From: Nitrosomonas sp.
GTDB taxonomy: Bacteria; Pseudomonadota; Gammaproteobacteria; Burkholderiales; Nitrosomonadaceae
NCBI GenBank assembly: GCA_008015595.1
Contig: SSFW01000034.1
Coordinates: 1 to 40,571, forward strand
Reading direction: 5' to 3'
DNA length: 40,571 nucleotides
A program made the translations under genes and the position numbers. Shown here piece after piece: positions 8,600 through 18,894 of the stretch (the first letter of the stretch is position 1; every line of letters begins with the position of its first letter). The notes beneath the pieces were generated by a model. The model was given only the letters and a program-made list of their open reading frames with translations. It had not been told where the DNA came from and made no database searches.

Positions 8600-10036
8600 C
8601 TAATTTTTCTTAAATAACTGGATAAATTCTAGGTAGCCAGCTTTATTAAACTTTATTGTTAACCCATAATAAACCAAAGCTCCAGAGATAATCATAATAG
8701 CGAGTTCAAGTAATTTATTTAGATTGTTTCCTAATAATAAATCTACACCCCATACGACAAAATACATTCCAATACCTGACGCCATAATTGGGATAAGGAC
8801 GTGGAGTAAGTCTTTAAGGCTTAATCCTATAACAACAAGTGATCGATGATAGTTAATGAAAAGTATGATTGGGAAAAAAGTTACCCAAACCAACGCTACA
8901 CCGGTAATTCCCCATTGAACTCCTATCAAAAGCGCAATTGGCATTAATACAGCAGATAACAAGACATTTTTTAGTGCAATCTCGGGATGCCCCAGCGCGT
9001 CTGTTGCTGATGGGAGAAAATTAGCTATAACGCGAAATGGCATTACTAGTGTCAATAATTGTAATGGCAATACTGCAGTAAGCCATTTTTCCCCCAAAAA
9101 TAAAAATACTAATTCATAGGCAATACTGGATATTCCCCACAATACGGGAAAAGCAATGAGCGATAGTATGCGAATCGACTTTAATACAAAATTACGAAAT
9201 CTTAATTGATCTTCTTGGACTTTTGTAAATACTGGAAATGCTACTTGACCAATTACCGATGAGATTCTCTGGACGGGTAAAGATGCCAAGTACATAGCAA
9301 CTGAATAATAACCCAATATTTCCTTACCGAGTACTTTACCTACTATCATTACATCAACTTGATTGTAAAAATACCAAAGAATACGTGTTAACGTAATATT
9401 TCCCCCAAAAGTCAGAAAACTTCGCATACCATCCAAAGAAAACTTCGGACGTATATAAAAAGGGGTTAGTACATTAAATACAATCATCTTATACACATTG
9501 ACCAAAAGGCTACCATAAATAAGAGCCCAAACCCCATAATTTAAGTAAGCTAAAATAAGAGTAACTAAGCTACCAATAATGGCTGCAATAAAATCAATTA
9601 ATGAGAGTTGCTTGAATTTAAGTTCTCGATAAAGCAGAGCTTGGGGAATTGTGATTGCTATTACCGTGAAAAACTGCAGTGATAGCACTCGAATAATTGA
9701 AATAAGCCGTTCATCATCAAAAAATTCAGCTATTAGAGGCGCAAGTAAATTGAGGATCGCGCATAAAGCTAAGTTTATAATGATGATAATAGCAAAAATT
9801 TGCTGCAATGCAGTATCACTCAACTCCTGCTTTTGTACTAGTGCTGGGGCAAGACCAGCTTCTGAGAGCATCAGCATAAATGCCAGAAAAACAGTGGCCA
9901 TTGCCAATAACCCATAATCTTCTGGATGTAATAGCCGCATGACAATAAGCGTGATACCCCAAGTAATCGCCTGAGCAGCTAATCTTCCCCCTGCCGTCCA
10001 TTTAATACCTGCGATTGCCTGTTCACGAATTGTCAT
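8600..10036 (-). CDS. MOP-superfamily polysaccharide flippase (Wzx/WzxC type)
   Basis: A 478-residue protein with about 12-14 hydrophobic helices. It begins TIREQAIAGIKWTAGGRLA and contains HPEDYGLLAMATVFL and EAGLAPALVQ, hallmarks of the PST/WzxC-like lipopolysaccharide and exopolysaccharide exporters. These move undecaprenyl-linked repeat units from the cytoplasmic to the periplasmic face of the inner membrane. It would deliver substrate to the O-ligase encoded further along the block. There are 122 bases between it and the upstream gene, with no convincing terminator, so co-transcription is possible. No Shine-Dalgarno is obvious before the ATG. Confidence 0.85.
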   Translation of the reverse strand: MTIREQAIAGIKWTAGGRLAAQAITWGITLIVMRLLHPEDYGLLAMATVFLAFMLMLSEAGLAPALVQKQELSDTALQQIFAIIIIINLALCAILNLLAPLIAEFFDDERLISIIRVLSLQFFTVIAITIPQALLYRELKFKQLSLIDFIAAIIGSLVTLILAYLNYGVWALIYGSLLVNVYKMIVFNVLTPFYIRPKFSLDGMRSFLTFGGNITLTRILWYFYNQVDVMIVGKVLGKEILGYYSVAMYLASLPVQRISSVIGQVAFPVFTKVQEDQLRFRNFVLKSIRILSLIAFPVLWGISSIAYELVFLFLGEKWLTAVLPLQLLTLVMPFRVIANFLPSATDALGHPEIALKNVLLSAVLMPIALLIGVQWGITGVALVWVTFFPIILFINYHRSLVVIGLSLKDLLHVLIPIMASGIGMYFVVWGVDLLLGNNLNKLLELAIMIISGALVYYGLTIKFNKAGYLEFIQLFKKN

Positions 10037-10158
10037 TATAGTCAGATGAATAAGAAGAAAACGAGATCAACGTGTGTAACACGCTAATGAGTAAATAAGA
10101 AGCCCATATATTGATAATAATTCTATCTCTGAACGAATCAACTTAAGATCTGAGATAA

Positions 10159-11712
10159 TTATTGTGCTTTTTTTAATGATTTATCAGTATCATTAGTATT
10201 CTGCTCAAAGCGTGAGTGATAGCGATCTTTCACCTGATCTATCGCCCATGCAAAAACATATTTTCTGAAATGACTAGGTTTATCGAGGGAATTATTTGGA
10301 ACAAATCGCCAGAAATAAGGTATTTTCAATAACATGCGCTGAATAAAGTAGTATATTTTTTCTACAGTCTGCTCATAATGTTGATTAACGATTGGAGGAA
10401 CCCGCCCACGCTTAAACCATTCAAGGCGATTGTTAATTAACCAAGAGCGATAATTTTGCAAAGTAACAGCGCTTAAAAATTCCGTTGAATCAACTGCACT
10501 CGCTTTCTTAGTTATTCCAAAAGTATTGCGCGGAACTCCAGCTGACTCAGCTATTCTACGAGGGATTGGTCGGCTATAATCCCCAGGAATATCCCACGGT
10601 TTCATCTCTTCGGAGTTACTAATTTCATTAATAAAGCGAATTTGTTGAACACCCCAGAAAGTCATGGGGCAATGTATAAAAGCTTTCCAAAGACGGTACT
10701 CGGTTAATGAAAGACCTGATGAATCACCGCGAACTATATTCTCACTAAGATCTTTAGTATCTTTTGACCAGAGCTTATCACCATGGTAACCAGTCAATAA
10801 AACTTTATTAGTCAAAATATCACCAGCACTCACAATCGGTACCGCTTCTGCTGTACCATCAGCGGCCAAGAAAAATAATTCTTCTCCATTTAACTGGCGC
10901 CACGCGTCACGTTGAATTTTTATCGGATTAAGCTTTAAATAAGCTGCGATTTGATCTCCATTCTCTGAATTACCAAATCGATCTTTATCAATACACAGCG
11001 CATATTCACAACCAACCTTGCGAGAAAGTGCTGCAATCGCAGTTGAATCATAACCAGAGGATGCTGTGGAAAGTAATTGATATTTTCTTTTTCTATTTGG
11101 ATCAGACATATTTTCTACAAGTCTACTCAAATTACTTTGTAGAAATTGTTCATATTGATTAAAGTCAGAAAAAGTTCGGTCAGCAGCTTCTCTAACCGTA
11201 TATGATATTCCTAATTCACTCCAAATCACGAAGCCAAACATGGTAATTTGGATGTCACCCAATGAAGTTCTGAGCGTTTTCTTATATTCCAAAATTCCTT
11301 TTAGTATCGTTGTAAAATCTTCGTAATATTCGGGGTAAGTTGGATCGATTTTGGCTCCTGAGATTGCAAGTAAACATGCAAGAGAATTTGAAACAAAAAA
11401 TTTCTCTTCAGTTTCTAAAGATAAAATTCTATCAACTGTGTTACCAGGGGATACAAAAATAACTGAGTTTCCACGTATACGAGAACCTGTTCCAGCCATT
11501 AGATCCGTTTCATCAAAATCACCTTCCAGAAAATTACCGGGCCAAACTGCTTCGCAAAACCATTTTGGATTTATTTCTACACCATTTCCATGCCAAACAG
11601 TGATTTTATTATTTTCCTTTGAGCACTCCGAGAACCAAGCCAAAGGTGGCCAATCATTTATGCAATGATATTCAAAACATAATTCTGAATATGTTTTATT
11701 TGTAGTTTGCAT
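10159..11712 (-). CDS. Divergent asparagine synthase-like (PP-loop ATP pyrophosphatase) protein
   Basis: A 517-residue protein from the start chosen here. A longer frame begins at 11748, but ATG 11712 has GGAG 8 bases upstream and the earlier ATG has none. The C-terminal half holds a modified PP-loop, SSGYDS (residues 218-223; the usual form is SGGxDS), followed by LTGYHGDKLW, the position where asparagine synthases have SGxGGDE. The N-terminal half has no Cys nucleophile at residue 2 and only weakly resembles a glutaminase domain. It probably activates a carboxylate with ATP for amidation or a related ligation on a glycan building block. It is the first gene of the polysaccharide block, 77 bases after the cysG stop. 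Confidence 0.65.
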   Translation of the reverse strand: MQTTNKTYSELCFEYHCINDWPPLAWFSECSKENNKITVWHGNGVEINPKWFCEAVWPGNFLEGDFDETDLMAGTGSRIRGNSVIFVSPGNTVDRILSLETEEKFFVSNSLACLLAISGAKIDPTYPEYYEDFTTILKGILEYKKTLRTSLGDIQITMFGFVIWSELGISYTVREAADRTFSDFNQYEQFLQSNLSRLVENMSDPNRKRKYQLLSTASSGYDSTAIAALSRKVGCEYALCIDKDRFGNSENGDQIAAYLKLNPIKIQRDAWRQLNGEELFFLAADGTAEAVPIVSAGDILTNKVLLTGYHGDKLWSKDTKDLSENIVRGDSSGLSLTEYRLWKAFIHCPMTFWGVQQIRFINEISNSEEMKPWDIPGDYSRPIPRRIAESAGVPRNTFGITKKASAVDSTEFLSAVTLQNYRSWLINNRLEWFKRGRVPPIVNQHYEQTVEKIYYFIQRMLLKIPYFWRFVPNNSLDKPSHFRKYVFAWAIDQVKDRYHSRFEQNTNDTDKSLKKAQ

Positions 11713-11789
11713 ACTTATATCTCCATTGTTTAATTCAGCTATTTTCATGAGGTCATAAGCTTAGAGATAAATTAAATTTGTACCGTGCT

Positions 11790-13169
11790 TTATTTGTACC
11801 ACATCAGTTTCTGATGAAGCTTAACGACTTCACCAATAATAATAAGTGTCGGAGGCACAATATGTGCATTCATCGCAAGGGAAGGAAGTGTATCTAAAGA
11901 CCCGATTACAACGCGTTGATTATTGGTCGTAGCTTGCTGCACGATAGCTGCAGGCGTTGTAGCAGGTAGGCCATGGGCAATGAGCTGTTCACATAAGATA
12001 GGCAATCCCAGTAAACCCATATATACCACTATCGTTTGCTGAGGTCGAGCTAAAGTATCCCAATCAAGATCTAAACTATTATGCTTAAGATGTCCTGCAA
12101 CAAAAGTACAAGATTGAGCATAATCACGATGAGTCAGCGGTATACCTGCATATGAGGCCACCCCTGAAGCTGCAGTAATTCCAGGTACTACCTGAAACGG
12201 GATACGATGCTCAGATAAGGTTTCTATTTCTTCCCCGCCTCGACCAAAAATGAAAGGATCACCGCCTTTTAACCGTAGCACGCGTTTTCCGTCTTTGGCG
12301 AGACGCACTAATAACTCATTAATCGATTCTTGTGATAGCGTATGATTATTGCGCTCTTTACCCGCATAAATTCGGGTTGCATCACGTCGTGTGAGATCCA
12401 TTATACTTTTCGATACAAGACGATCATAAACAATGACATCTGCTTGCTGCATTAATTGCAAAGCCCTTAACGTTAATAAATCCGGATTCCCAGGGCCTGC
12501 GCCAACTAAGTAAACTTCACCCTGCGGTAGATCTTTTGGGTCATTCTCAATTGATTTTATGAAGTAGTGCTGAGCGGCCTGGTCTTTCCCTGAAAGAACC
12601 ATTTCGACAAATGGACTTTGCAAAAGCTTTTCCCAGAAAAATCTGCGCTGCTCTGGAAGGGTGAAATGTTGTTTTACCAAATCACGAAATTCCCCCAGAT
12701 ATTGGGCTAACTTACCATAAGCACTTGGTATTAGGGTTTCTAAACGGGTACGCAGCATTCGAACTAACACAGGTGATTTACCACTACTAGAAATTGCAAT
12801 TACCACTGGAGAGCGATCAATAATTGCTGGCATGATGAAAGAACACAAGCTCAGATTATCGACGACATTAACGGGGATATTTGCTTTGATGGCTTCTTCC
12901 CAGACTTGCTGATTTACTTGATGATTATTAGTAGCAGAAATGACTAAGGTGTAATTCGTGAGATATTTAGGGTGAAAAATATCTCGAATGTAGCTGATTT
13001 GAGATTGAGACGAAAGTGCTTCTAATGTTTCGCCTAATGTGGGAGAAATAACTGTGACAAGAGCATTTGCCTTAAGCAATAGCTCTACTTTTCTAGCAGT
13101 TATTTCTCCGCCCCCAACTACCAAACATTTTCGATCTCGGATATTAAGAAAGATAGGAAAAAAATCCAT
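11790..13169 (-). CDS. cysG: Siroheme synthase CysG (trifunctional)
   Basis: CysG converts uroporphyrinogen III to siroheme, the cofactor of sulfite and nitrite reductases. The 459-residue chain has an N-terminal NAD-dependent precorrin-2 dehydrogenase/ferrochelatase part (VVGGGEITARKVELL near residue 17; ISSSGKSPVL around 128) and a C-terminal uroporphyrinogen-III methyltransferase part from about residue 213 (VYLVGAGPGNPDLLTLRA, then RLKGGDPFIFGRGGEE). Length is as in E. coli (457). A frame opening at TTG 13184 exists, but ATG 13169 gives the usual MDFFPIF start and has GGTG close upstream. It follows the pstS-like gene at 124 bp from this start. Confidence 0.95.
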   Translation of the reverse strand: MDFFPIFLNIRDRKCLVVGGGEITARKVELLLKANALVTVISPTLGETLEALSSQSQISYIRDIFHPKYLTNYTLVISATNNHQVNQQVWEEAIKANIPVNVVDNLSLCSFIMPAIIDRSPVVIAISSSGKSPVLVRMLRTRLETLIPSAYGKLAQYLGEFRDLVKQHFTLPEQRRFFWEKLLQSPFVEMVLSGKDQAAQHYFIKSIENDPKDLPQGEVYLVGAGPGNPDLLTLRALQLMQQADVIVYDRLVSKSIMDLTRRDATRIYAGKERNNHTLSQESINELLVRLAKDGKRVLRLKGGDPFIFGRGGEEIETLSEHRIPFQVVPGITAASGVASYAGIPLTHRDYAQSCTFVAGHLKHNSLDLDWDTLARPQQTIVVYMGLLGLPILCEQLIAHGLPATTPAAIVQQATTNNQRVVIGSLDTLPSLAMNAHIVPPTLIIIGEVVKLHQKLMWYK

Positions 13170-13293
13170 ATGATCACCGAGCAAGATGATTTGGCAAGTT
13201 AAGTCTTTTGTTGATTAAAATTCTCTAGAGCCTAAAGCTTATCAGTAATCAATTTAAAAAGTGATTGTTCAAAATCGTTCAGAAATGTCAAAT

Positions 13294-14310
13294 TTACATC
13301 TGCTTTTCTAATTTAAGTAATTCTTCGATTCTGAGATCAATTTTACTTTCTCCACCGAATACGGTGCCAATTTTTCTTTTTTCCAAATGATCTAAGTTAA
13401 GCTGATAAACCTCAGATGGTAATGGAAAAAATTTTACTTCCTTTACCAAAGCAGGCGCATTATTCATATAGAAATTGATAAATTCTCTGACTTCCGGTTT
13501 ATCTAATGCTTTTGCGTTGACATAAATAAAAATAGGTCGAGATAACGGTTGATAACTGCCATTCTCAACAGCTTCAGCTGAAGGAGTTACCCCCCCTTTG
13601 CCATTATCAACAGCAGCAGCACTTACCTTTTTTTGATTCTCAATATAGTAAGCAAATCCAAAAAAACCTAAACTAAACTTGTCACTAGCGATGCCTTGAA
13701 CAAGTACGTTATCATCTTCAGAAGCAGTAAAATCACCTCGACTGGATTTGGCTTTGCCTACGATTGCTTCTGTAAAGTAATCAAATGTCCCAGAATCAGC
13801 GCCTGCGCCATATAATTTAATTTTTTCATCTGGCCAAGCTGGATTAATTTGATTCCATTTAGTGATTTTTCCTTGCGCAGAAGGCTCCCACATCGCTTTT
13901 AACTCAGCAACTGTAATGGTTTTACTCCATGTGTTCTTAGGATTTATGGCGATTGTCAATGCATCGAACGCAACGGGTAATTCAATATATTCGACACCAG
14001 CCGCTTTGCAGGTTTCCATTTCTGCTTTTTGAATAGGTCTTGACGCATTAGCAATATCAATTTCAGCACGGCAAAACTTTTTAAATCCTCCACCTGTCCC
14101 AGATATTCCAACAGTTACTCTGATTTCACCTTTTTTCATTGCTTGAAAATCTTCGGCAACTGCTTCAGTAATGGGATATACTGTACTAGACCCATCAATC
14201 ATCACAATCGCTCTCGCGCTAAGCTGGCTACTTAAAATAAGTAATAGCCCCCCACCAATAACGCTAATAAAACTTCTTTTATTCAGCATGTTCAAAATAA
14301 ATCTCTCCAT
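13294..14310 (-). CDS. PstS-like periplasmic phosphate-binding protein
   Basis: A 338-residue PBP-like protein with a hydrophobic signal segment (about residues 13-34) and the phosphate-binding pattern of the PstS/SphX group: [19 protein letters not shown] just after the signal, then [13 protein letters not shown] and later [12 protein letters not shown]. It would capture phosphate for an ABC importer, but no pstC, pstA, pstB or phoU gene is present, so it is an orphan here. The start is uncertain: ATG 14310 lacks a ribosome site, whereas GGAGAG lies 7 bases before an in-frame TTG at 14295, which may be the true start and keeps the signal peptide. A Pho-box-like promoter lies upstream. Confidence 0.85.
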   Translation of the reverse strand: MERFILNMLNKRSFISVIGGGLLLILSSQLSARAIVMIDGSSTVYPITEAVAEDFQAMKKGEIRVTVGISGTGGGFKKFCRAEIDIANASRPIQKAEMETCKAAGVEYIELPVAFDALTIAINPKNTWSKTITVAELKAMWEPSAQGKITKWNQINPAWPDEKIKLYGAGADSGTFDYFTEAIVGKAKSSRGDFTASEDDNVLVQGIASDKFSLGFFGFAYYIENQKKVSAAAVDNGKGGVTPSAEAVENGSYQPLSRPIFIYVNAKALDKPEVREFINFYMNNAPALVKEVKFFPLPSEVYQLNLDHLEKRKIGTVFGGESKIDLRIEELLKLEKQM

Positions 14311-14378
14311 ATTAAAGCAAGTTGATCAAATTGATCAGAATCACCATTTACCTTTTCCTTAAACTTTAAGAAAAGATA

Positions 14379-14412
14379 ATATTAATTAATAATTATTACA
14401 GAATTGTTACAT
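14379..14412 (-). promoter_or_regulatory. Candidate Pho box and -10 element for the pstS-like gene
   Basis: On the minus strand the bases 14412-14395 read ATGTAAC-AATT-CTGTAAT: two 7-base half-sites 11 bases apart with a 4-base AT spacer, close to the PhoB site CTGTCAT-AWAW-CTGTCAY. Ten bases on is TAATAT (14384-14379), where a -10 element of a PhoB-dependent promoter is expected, since the box replaces the -35. The downstream gene encodes a phosphate-binding protein, which makes the match more credible. Three or four mismatches remain, so this is a candidate. Confidence 0.6.
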
Positions 14413-14455
14413 GTAATAATTTTTGATTCGCTTTCAATTTAATAATGACCATCAA

Positions 14456-15835
14456 TTACGATTGTTTTGATTCTTGTTGTTGAGCAATTTCTTGTACAGA
14501 ATTAGCGATTTTCTCAGCCCAACTATTAACTTTCTGCTGATTACTGCCCTCTACCATGACTCGAATTAATGGCTCAGTTCCTGACGCCCGAAGTAACACT
14601 CGGCCCTCACTGTTTAAATCATTTTCAGCTTGTTGAACGATAGCCTGAATAGACGGATTGCTGAGATAATTCAATCCTTTTGCTACCCGAACATTAATAA
14701 GGCGTTGTGGAAATAGTTTAATATCACCAGTAGCTTCTCTTAAGTTCAATTTTGAATCACGGAGTGCGTACAGAACTTGGAGTGCAGAAATAATACCATC
14801 GCCGGTGGTATGTTTGTCTAAACAAACGATATGGCCAGAGCTCTCCCCACCGAGTTGCCATCCGTTTTTATTGAGCAGTTCAAGAACATATCGATCACCA
14901 ACATTAGATCGCTCAAAAGGAATATTCAATAGCATCATCGCTTTTTCTATAGCGAGATTAGTCATTGAAGTTCCTACTACTCCCCCTCTTAGCATACCTT
15001 TACTGTAGCGATGCTTAGCAATGATATAAATTAAAAGATCACCATCATAGATAACACCATCATTATCAACCATGATTACCCGATCGCCATCTCCATCTAA
15101 GGCTATGCCCAAATCAGCTGCATATTCTTTGACGGCAGATTGCAAAGTAGCACAGTGAGTAGCGCCGCATTGGTGATTTATATTGAATCCGTCAGGGTTT
15201 GCACAGATAGTCACTACATCTGCTCCTAGTTCATGGAGTACATGCCCTGCGATATGATAAGTTGCTCCCTTTGCACAATCGATGACAATCCTCAATCCTC
15301 TCAAATCTAAATGATAAGGGAAAGCGCTTTTACAGAACTCAATATATCTTCCAGTCGCATCTTTTAAGCGTTGCACTTTACCAAGCTTTACTGAAGGCAT
15401 CGTCCGAATCGGTGCTTCAAGTCCCATCTCAATTTTTAATTCCATTTCATCCGGTAATTTTGTACCTTCAGATGAGAAAAATTTGACACCATTATCATCA
15501 AATGGATTATGGGAAGCAGAAATTACGATCCCTGCTTGTAGCCGTAATGCTCTTATTAAATAGGCAATCGCTGGTGTTGGTAAAGGGCCTGATAAGAGTA
15601 CATCCACACCTGCTGCAGAAAATCCAGCTTCTAAAGCTGATTCTAATAAATAGCCAGATACACGCGTATCTTTTCCAATTAATACAACAGGCTTTTCTCC
15701 CTTTTTTAGGTGCCAATCGGATTCTAACAATACCTTACCAGCTGAATAACCTAAGTGGAGAATAATTTCAGGTGTAATTGGAAATTCGCCAACACGTCCT
15801 CGTATTCCATCTGTTCCAAAATATTTTTTCTTCAT
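14456..15835 (-). CDS. glmM: Phosphoglucosamine mutase GlmM
   Basis: It interconverts glucosamine-6-phosphate and glucosamine-1-phosphate, feeding UDP-GlcNAc for peptidoglycan and lipopolysaccharide. The 459-residue chain is of normal length and starts KKYFGTDGIRGRVGEFPIT. The phosphoserine loop is ISASHNPFDDNG with catalytic Ser107. The Mg2+ site is DGDGDR (Asp247, 249, 251), and a RASGTEP phosphate-binding loop lies near the C-terminus. It follows folP by 58 bases, the usual folP-glmM pairing. Confidence 0.96.
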   Translation of the reverse strand: MKKKYFGTDGIRGRVGEFPITPEIILHLGYSAGKVLLESDWHLKKGEKPVVLIGKDTRVSGYLLESALEAGFSAAGVDVLLSGPLPTPAIAYLIRALRLQAGIVISASHNPFDDNGVKFFSSEGTKLPDEMELKIEMGLEAPIRTMPSVKLGKVQRLKDATGRYIEFCKSAFPYHLDLRGLRIVIDCAKGATYHIAGHVLHELGADVVTICANPDGFNINHQCGATHCATLQSAVKEYAADLGIALDGDGDRVIMVDNDGVIYDGDLLIYIIAKHRYSKGMLRGGVVGTSMTNLAIEKAMMLLNIPFERSNVGDRYVLELLNKNGWQLGGESSGHIVCLDKHTTGDGIISALQVLYALRDSKLNLREATGDIKLFPQRLINVRVAKGLNYLSNPSIQAIVQQAENDLNSEGRVLLRASGTEPLIRVMVEGSNQQKVNSWAEKIANSVQEIAQQQESKQS

Positions 15836-15893
15836 TAGTCAGATATTCTGAATGAGAAATTAGTAATTTATTAATGGACTATCTTATTTTAAA

Positions 15894-16718
15894 TCATCGA
15901 TTTAATGCATTAAAAACTAAAATTGCTTCTTTTGTTGCTTTGACATCATGTACGCGCAAAATTTTAGCCCCCTTTTCCGCAGCTAATACGGCCGCAGCAA
16001 TACTGGCATAAGTGCGGTGATTGACGTCATTTCCAGTAATTGTTCCTAGCATCGATTTACGCGATACTCCTACCATAACCGGGATATTAAGAGTAGTAAA
16101 TTGATCAAGTGATCGAAATAATTCTAAATTATGTTGCAAAGTTTTACCAAAGCCAAAACCAGGATCGATTACTAGTTGATCATTTGAGATGCCCCAATCT
16201 TGAGCGATTTGAATTCGCTGCTGCAAAAACTCCCTAACCTCAGAAACTACATCAGCGTAAAGTGGATTATCTTGCATCGTTTTAGGTACCCCTTGCATAT
16301 GCATCAAGCATACCATAACTCCACTCTCAGCGATAATTTTTAATGCACCTTCCGTTCTAAGTGCGTTAATATCATTAATCATTGAAACACCTGCTTGAAC
16401 AGCAGCTTGCATTACTTCTGGTTTGGTCGTATCAACCGAAATAGGAATAGCTGCGGATTTTAAAGCTTCGATAACAGGAATAACACGGTTGAGTTCCTCA
16501 TCAAGACTGACGTAAGCGCTACCAGGTCGAGAAGATTCACCCCCAATATCAAGCAAGTCTGCACCATCCGCTATCAATTTAATAGCATGCTCAATCGCTT
16601 TCTCTGATGCAGCATATCGTCCCTGATCGGAAAATGAATCGGGCGTTACATTTATGATACCCATAATCAATGGCGTATCTTTCTTTAAATTTTCTTTTAG
16701 ATTAATGTGATTATTCAA
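15894..16718 (-). CDS. folP: Dihydropteroate synthase FolP
   Basis: It condenses p-aminobenzoate with 6-hydroxymethyl-dihydropterin pyrophosphate in folate synthesis and is the sulfonamide target. The 274-residue TIM-barrel protein shows the signatures MGIINVTPDSFSD (from residue 19), LLDIGGESSRPGS, the Asn-containing strand INDINAL, DPGFGFGKT and a C-terminal RVHDV. It lies between ftsH and glmM, as in many proteobacteria, but a strong terminator separates it from ftsH, so folP-glmM should have its own promoter in the 16719-16780 stretch. Confidence 0.95.
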   Translation of the reverse strand: MNNHINLKENLKKDTPLIMGIINVTPDSFSDQGRYAASEKAIEHAIKLIADGADLLDIGGESSRPGSAYVSLDEELNRVIPVIEALKSAAIPISVDTTKPEVMQAAVQAGVSMINDINALRTEGALKIIAESGVMVCLMHMQGVPKTMQDNPLYADVVSEVREFLQQRIQIAQDWGISNDQLVIDPGFGFGKTLQHNLELFRSLDQFTTLNIPVMVGVSRKSMLGTITGNDVNHRTYASIAAAVLAAEKGAKILRVHDVKATKEAILVFNALNR

Positions 16719-16780
16719 AGGAAAAAAATGAATCTAGAAATAGCCCTATACCTGCAAGCTTAGATACAAAAAAAGAACAG

Positions 16781-16817
16781 AAAAAAACCGTAGATATATC
16801 AAAGTATATCTACGGTT
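16781..16817 (-). terminator. Rho-independent terminator downstream of ftsH
   Basis: A perfect 13-base inverted repeat, AACCGTAGATATA (16786-16798) and TATATCTACGGTT (16805-16817), has a 6-base loop. On the minus strand its last arm runs into seven T residues (complement of 16781-16787). It sits 32 bases beyond the ftsH stop and ahead of folP, the geometry of an intrinsic terminator. Confidence 0.88.
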
Positions 16818-16848
16818 GATTTAAAGGAGAATTTGGACGATAAGAAGC

Positions 16849-18750
16849 TTATACTTCTTGTGCAGATCCCTCATTTGCAGCTGTTGAAGATACGGTTTTA
16901 TTGTCTTCTTTGGGCGCCGCAGATGATTTATATTGTGGTGGTTGAGGTGGACGTGGTGGCCTATTCTCCATAATATCTTTAATCTGCTCGCTATCAATAG
17001 TTTCCCACTCAAGCAATGCTTTAGTCATCGCTTCAATTTTATCTCTATTCTCTTCGATGAGTTTTCGTGCAAGTGCATATTGTTCATCAATAATACGGCG
17101 AATCTCTGCGTCTACCTTTTGCATTGTAGCTTCGCTGACATTTTTGTGTGTAGTTACTGAACGACCCAGAAACACTTCACCCTCATTTTCTCCATAAACC
17201 ATCGGACCCAACACATCAGACATACCCCATTGCGTAACCATTCTTCGCGTAGTTTCTGTGGCACGTTCAAAATCATTTGAAGCACCTGTTGTCATCTGAT
17301 TCATAAATATTTCTTCTGCAATGCGTCCACCAAACATTACAGAAATTGTTTGTAAAATTTGATCGCGATCCATACTGAAACGATCCTCAGTCGGCAATTG
17401 CATCGTAACGCCTAATGCTCTCCCACGAGGAATAATCGAAACTTTATGAACTGGATCAGTTTTGGGTAACAAATAAGCAACGACTGCATGACCTGATTCA
17501 TGATAAGCAGTGTTTCTTCTTTCATTTTCTGGCATAACAACTGAACGTCGCTCAGCTCCCATTAGAATTTTATCTTTTGCTCGTTCAAAATCATCCATAT
17601 CAACTAGGCGCTTATTAGAACGTGCAGCAAACAGTGCTGCTTCATTAACTAAATTTGCCAAATCCGCACCAGACATTCCAGGGGTTCCTCGCGCTAAAAC
17701 ATCAGCATGGACATCTGGTGAAATAGGAACTTTGCGCATATGAACTTGTAAAATTTGCTCCCTTCCTCGGATATCGGGAAGTGGCACAGTCACTTGACGG
17801 TCAAAACGTCCTGGACGTAACAGCGCTGGATCAAGTACATCAGGACGATTAGTTGCAGCAATAACAATCACCCCCATATTCCCTTCAAAACCATCCATTT
17901 CAACAAGGAGTTGATTAAGTGTTTGTTCACGCTCATCATTACCACCACCAAGACCTGCTCCACGCTGACGACCTACCGCATCAATCTCATCAATGAAAAT
18001 AATACATGGGGCATGTTTTTTCGCTTGTTCGAACATATCTCTTACTCGAGATGCGCCCACACCAACAAACATTTCCACAAAATCAGAGCCAGAAATACTA
18101 AAAAAAGGAACCTTAGCTTCTCCGGCAATCGCTCTAGCCAATAATGTTTTACCTGTACCTGGGTTGCCAACCATCAATACCCCTCTGGGTATACGACCAC
18201 CCAATTTTTGGAATTTGGTAGGATCTCTCAGAAACTCGACTAACTCAGCTACTTCCTCTTTTGCTTCCTCGCAACCTGCCACATCAGCAAATGTCACATG
18301 ATTGCTATTTTTATCCAACATCCTTGCTTTGCTTTTACCAAAAGAGAAAGCACCGCCACTACGACCGCCTCCTTGCATTTGCCGCATAAAGAAAATCCAA
18401 ACAGCAATTAATAACAGCATTGGAAACCATGATACAAAAATGCTCATCAGTATCGAAGGTTCTTCTTCAGGTTTAGCTTCAACGATAACGCCCGCTCTAA
18501 GTAAATCGCTGACTAACCAGGGATCTGATGGTGCAAATGTTATAAATTGACGCCCATCTGATTTAGTACCTTTTAATGTGCGCCCATCAATAGTTACCTT
18601 CGCGATCCTGCCTTGATTCATTTCATTGATGAATTGTGAGTACTCTATCGGTGATTGCGCTGACTGTCTTACAGTAAACTGATTGAATACTGTCATAAGA
18701 ACTATAGCAATCACTAGCCAAATAGCCATATTTTTTATTAAATTATTCAT
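16849..18750 (-). CDS. ftsH: ATP-dependent zinc metalloprotease FtsH
   Basis: A 633-residue inner-membrane AAA+ protease for misassembled membrane proteins and regulators such as LpxC or sigma-32 in model species. In order: a membrane segment (about 5-23), a periplasmic domain, a second membrane segment (about 103-123), and an AAA domain with Walker A GNPGTGKT (195-202), pore residues FVG (228-230), Walker B IIFIDE (250-255) and second region of homology [20 protein letters not shown]. The protease domain has zinc motif HESGH (417-421). The C-terminal tail is Pro-, Ser- and Ala-rich. An AGGA lies before the ATG. It follows rlmE, as in E. coli, with a 144-base gap. Confidence 0.97.
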   Translation of the reverse strand: MNNLIKNMAIWLVIAIVLMTVFNQFTVRQSAQSPIEYSQFINEMNQGRIAKVTIDGRTLKGTKSDGRQFITFAPSDPWLVSDLLRAGVIVEAKPEEEPSILMSIFVSWFPMLLLIAVWIFFMRQMQGGGRSGGAFSFGKSKARMLDKNSNHVTFADVAGCEEAKEEVAELVEFLRDPTKFQKLGGRIPRGVLMVGNPGTGKTLLARAIAGEAKVPFFSISGSDFVEMFVGVGASRVRDMFEQAKKHAPCIIFIDEIDAVGRQRGAGLGGGNDEREQTLNQLLVEMDGFEGNMGVIVIAATNRPDVLDPALLRPGRFDRQVTVPLPDIRGREQILQVHMRKVPISPDVHADVLARGTPGMSGADLANLVNEAALFAARSNKRLVDMDDFERAKDKILMGAERRSVVMPENERRNTAYHESGHAVVAYLLPKTDPVHKVSIIPRGRALGVTMQLPTEDRFSMDRDQILQTISVMFGGRIAEEIFMNQMTTGASNDFERATETTRRMVTQWGMSDVLGPMVYGENEGEVFLGRSVTTHKNVSEATMQKVDAEIRRIIDEQYALARKLIEENRDKIEAMTKALLEWETIDSEQIKDIMENRPPRPPQPPQYKSSAAPKEDNKTVSSTAANEGSAQEV

Positions 18751-18894
18751 AGTAGATCCTAAATTTATACATTAAAGTACTAGAATGTTTATTCCTATTA
18801 TTCGTATTAATAATAAATTCGTTTAGTATTCTTTTGCTAGAGTAATCACGATTTATTAACAAATTTAAATTATTTCTGTGAGATAAATAGCAGT

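Noticed and set aside
10071-10083. CGTGT-GTA-ACACG hairpin between the flippase and asparagine-synthase-like genes
   Set aside because: Only 5 bases of stem and no T-run on either strand; not a credible terminator.
11351-11668. Plus-strand open frame opposite the second asparagine-synthase-like gene
   Set aside because: Antisense to a well-supported gene, biased composition, no family resemblance.
11776-11800. Nine-base direct repeat ATTTGTACC at the end of cysG
   Set aside because: Short, one copy is within cysG's last codons, and no function suggested; probably chance or a small slip duplication.
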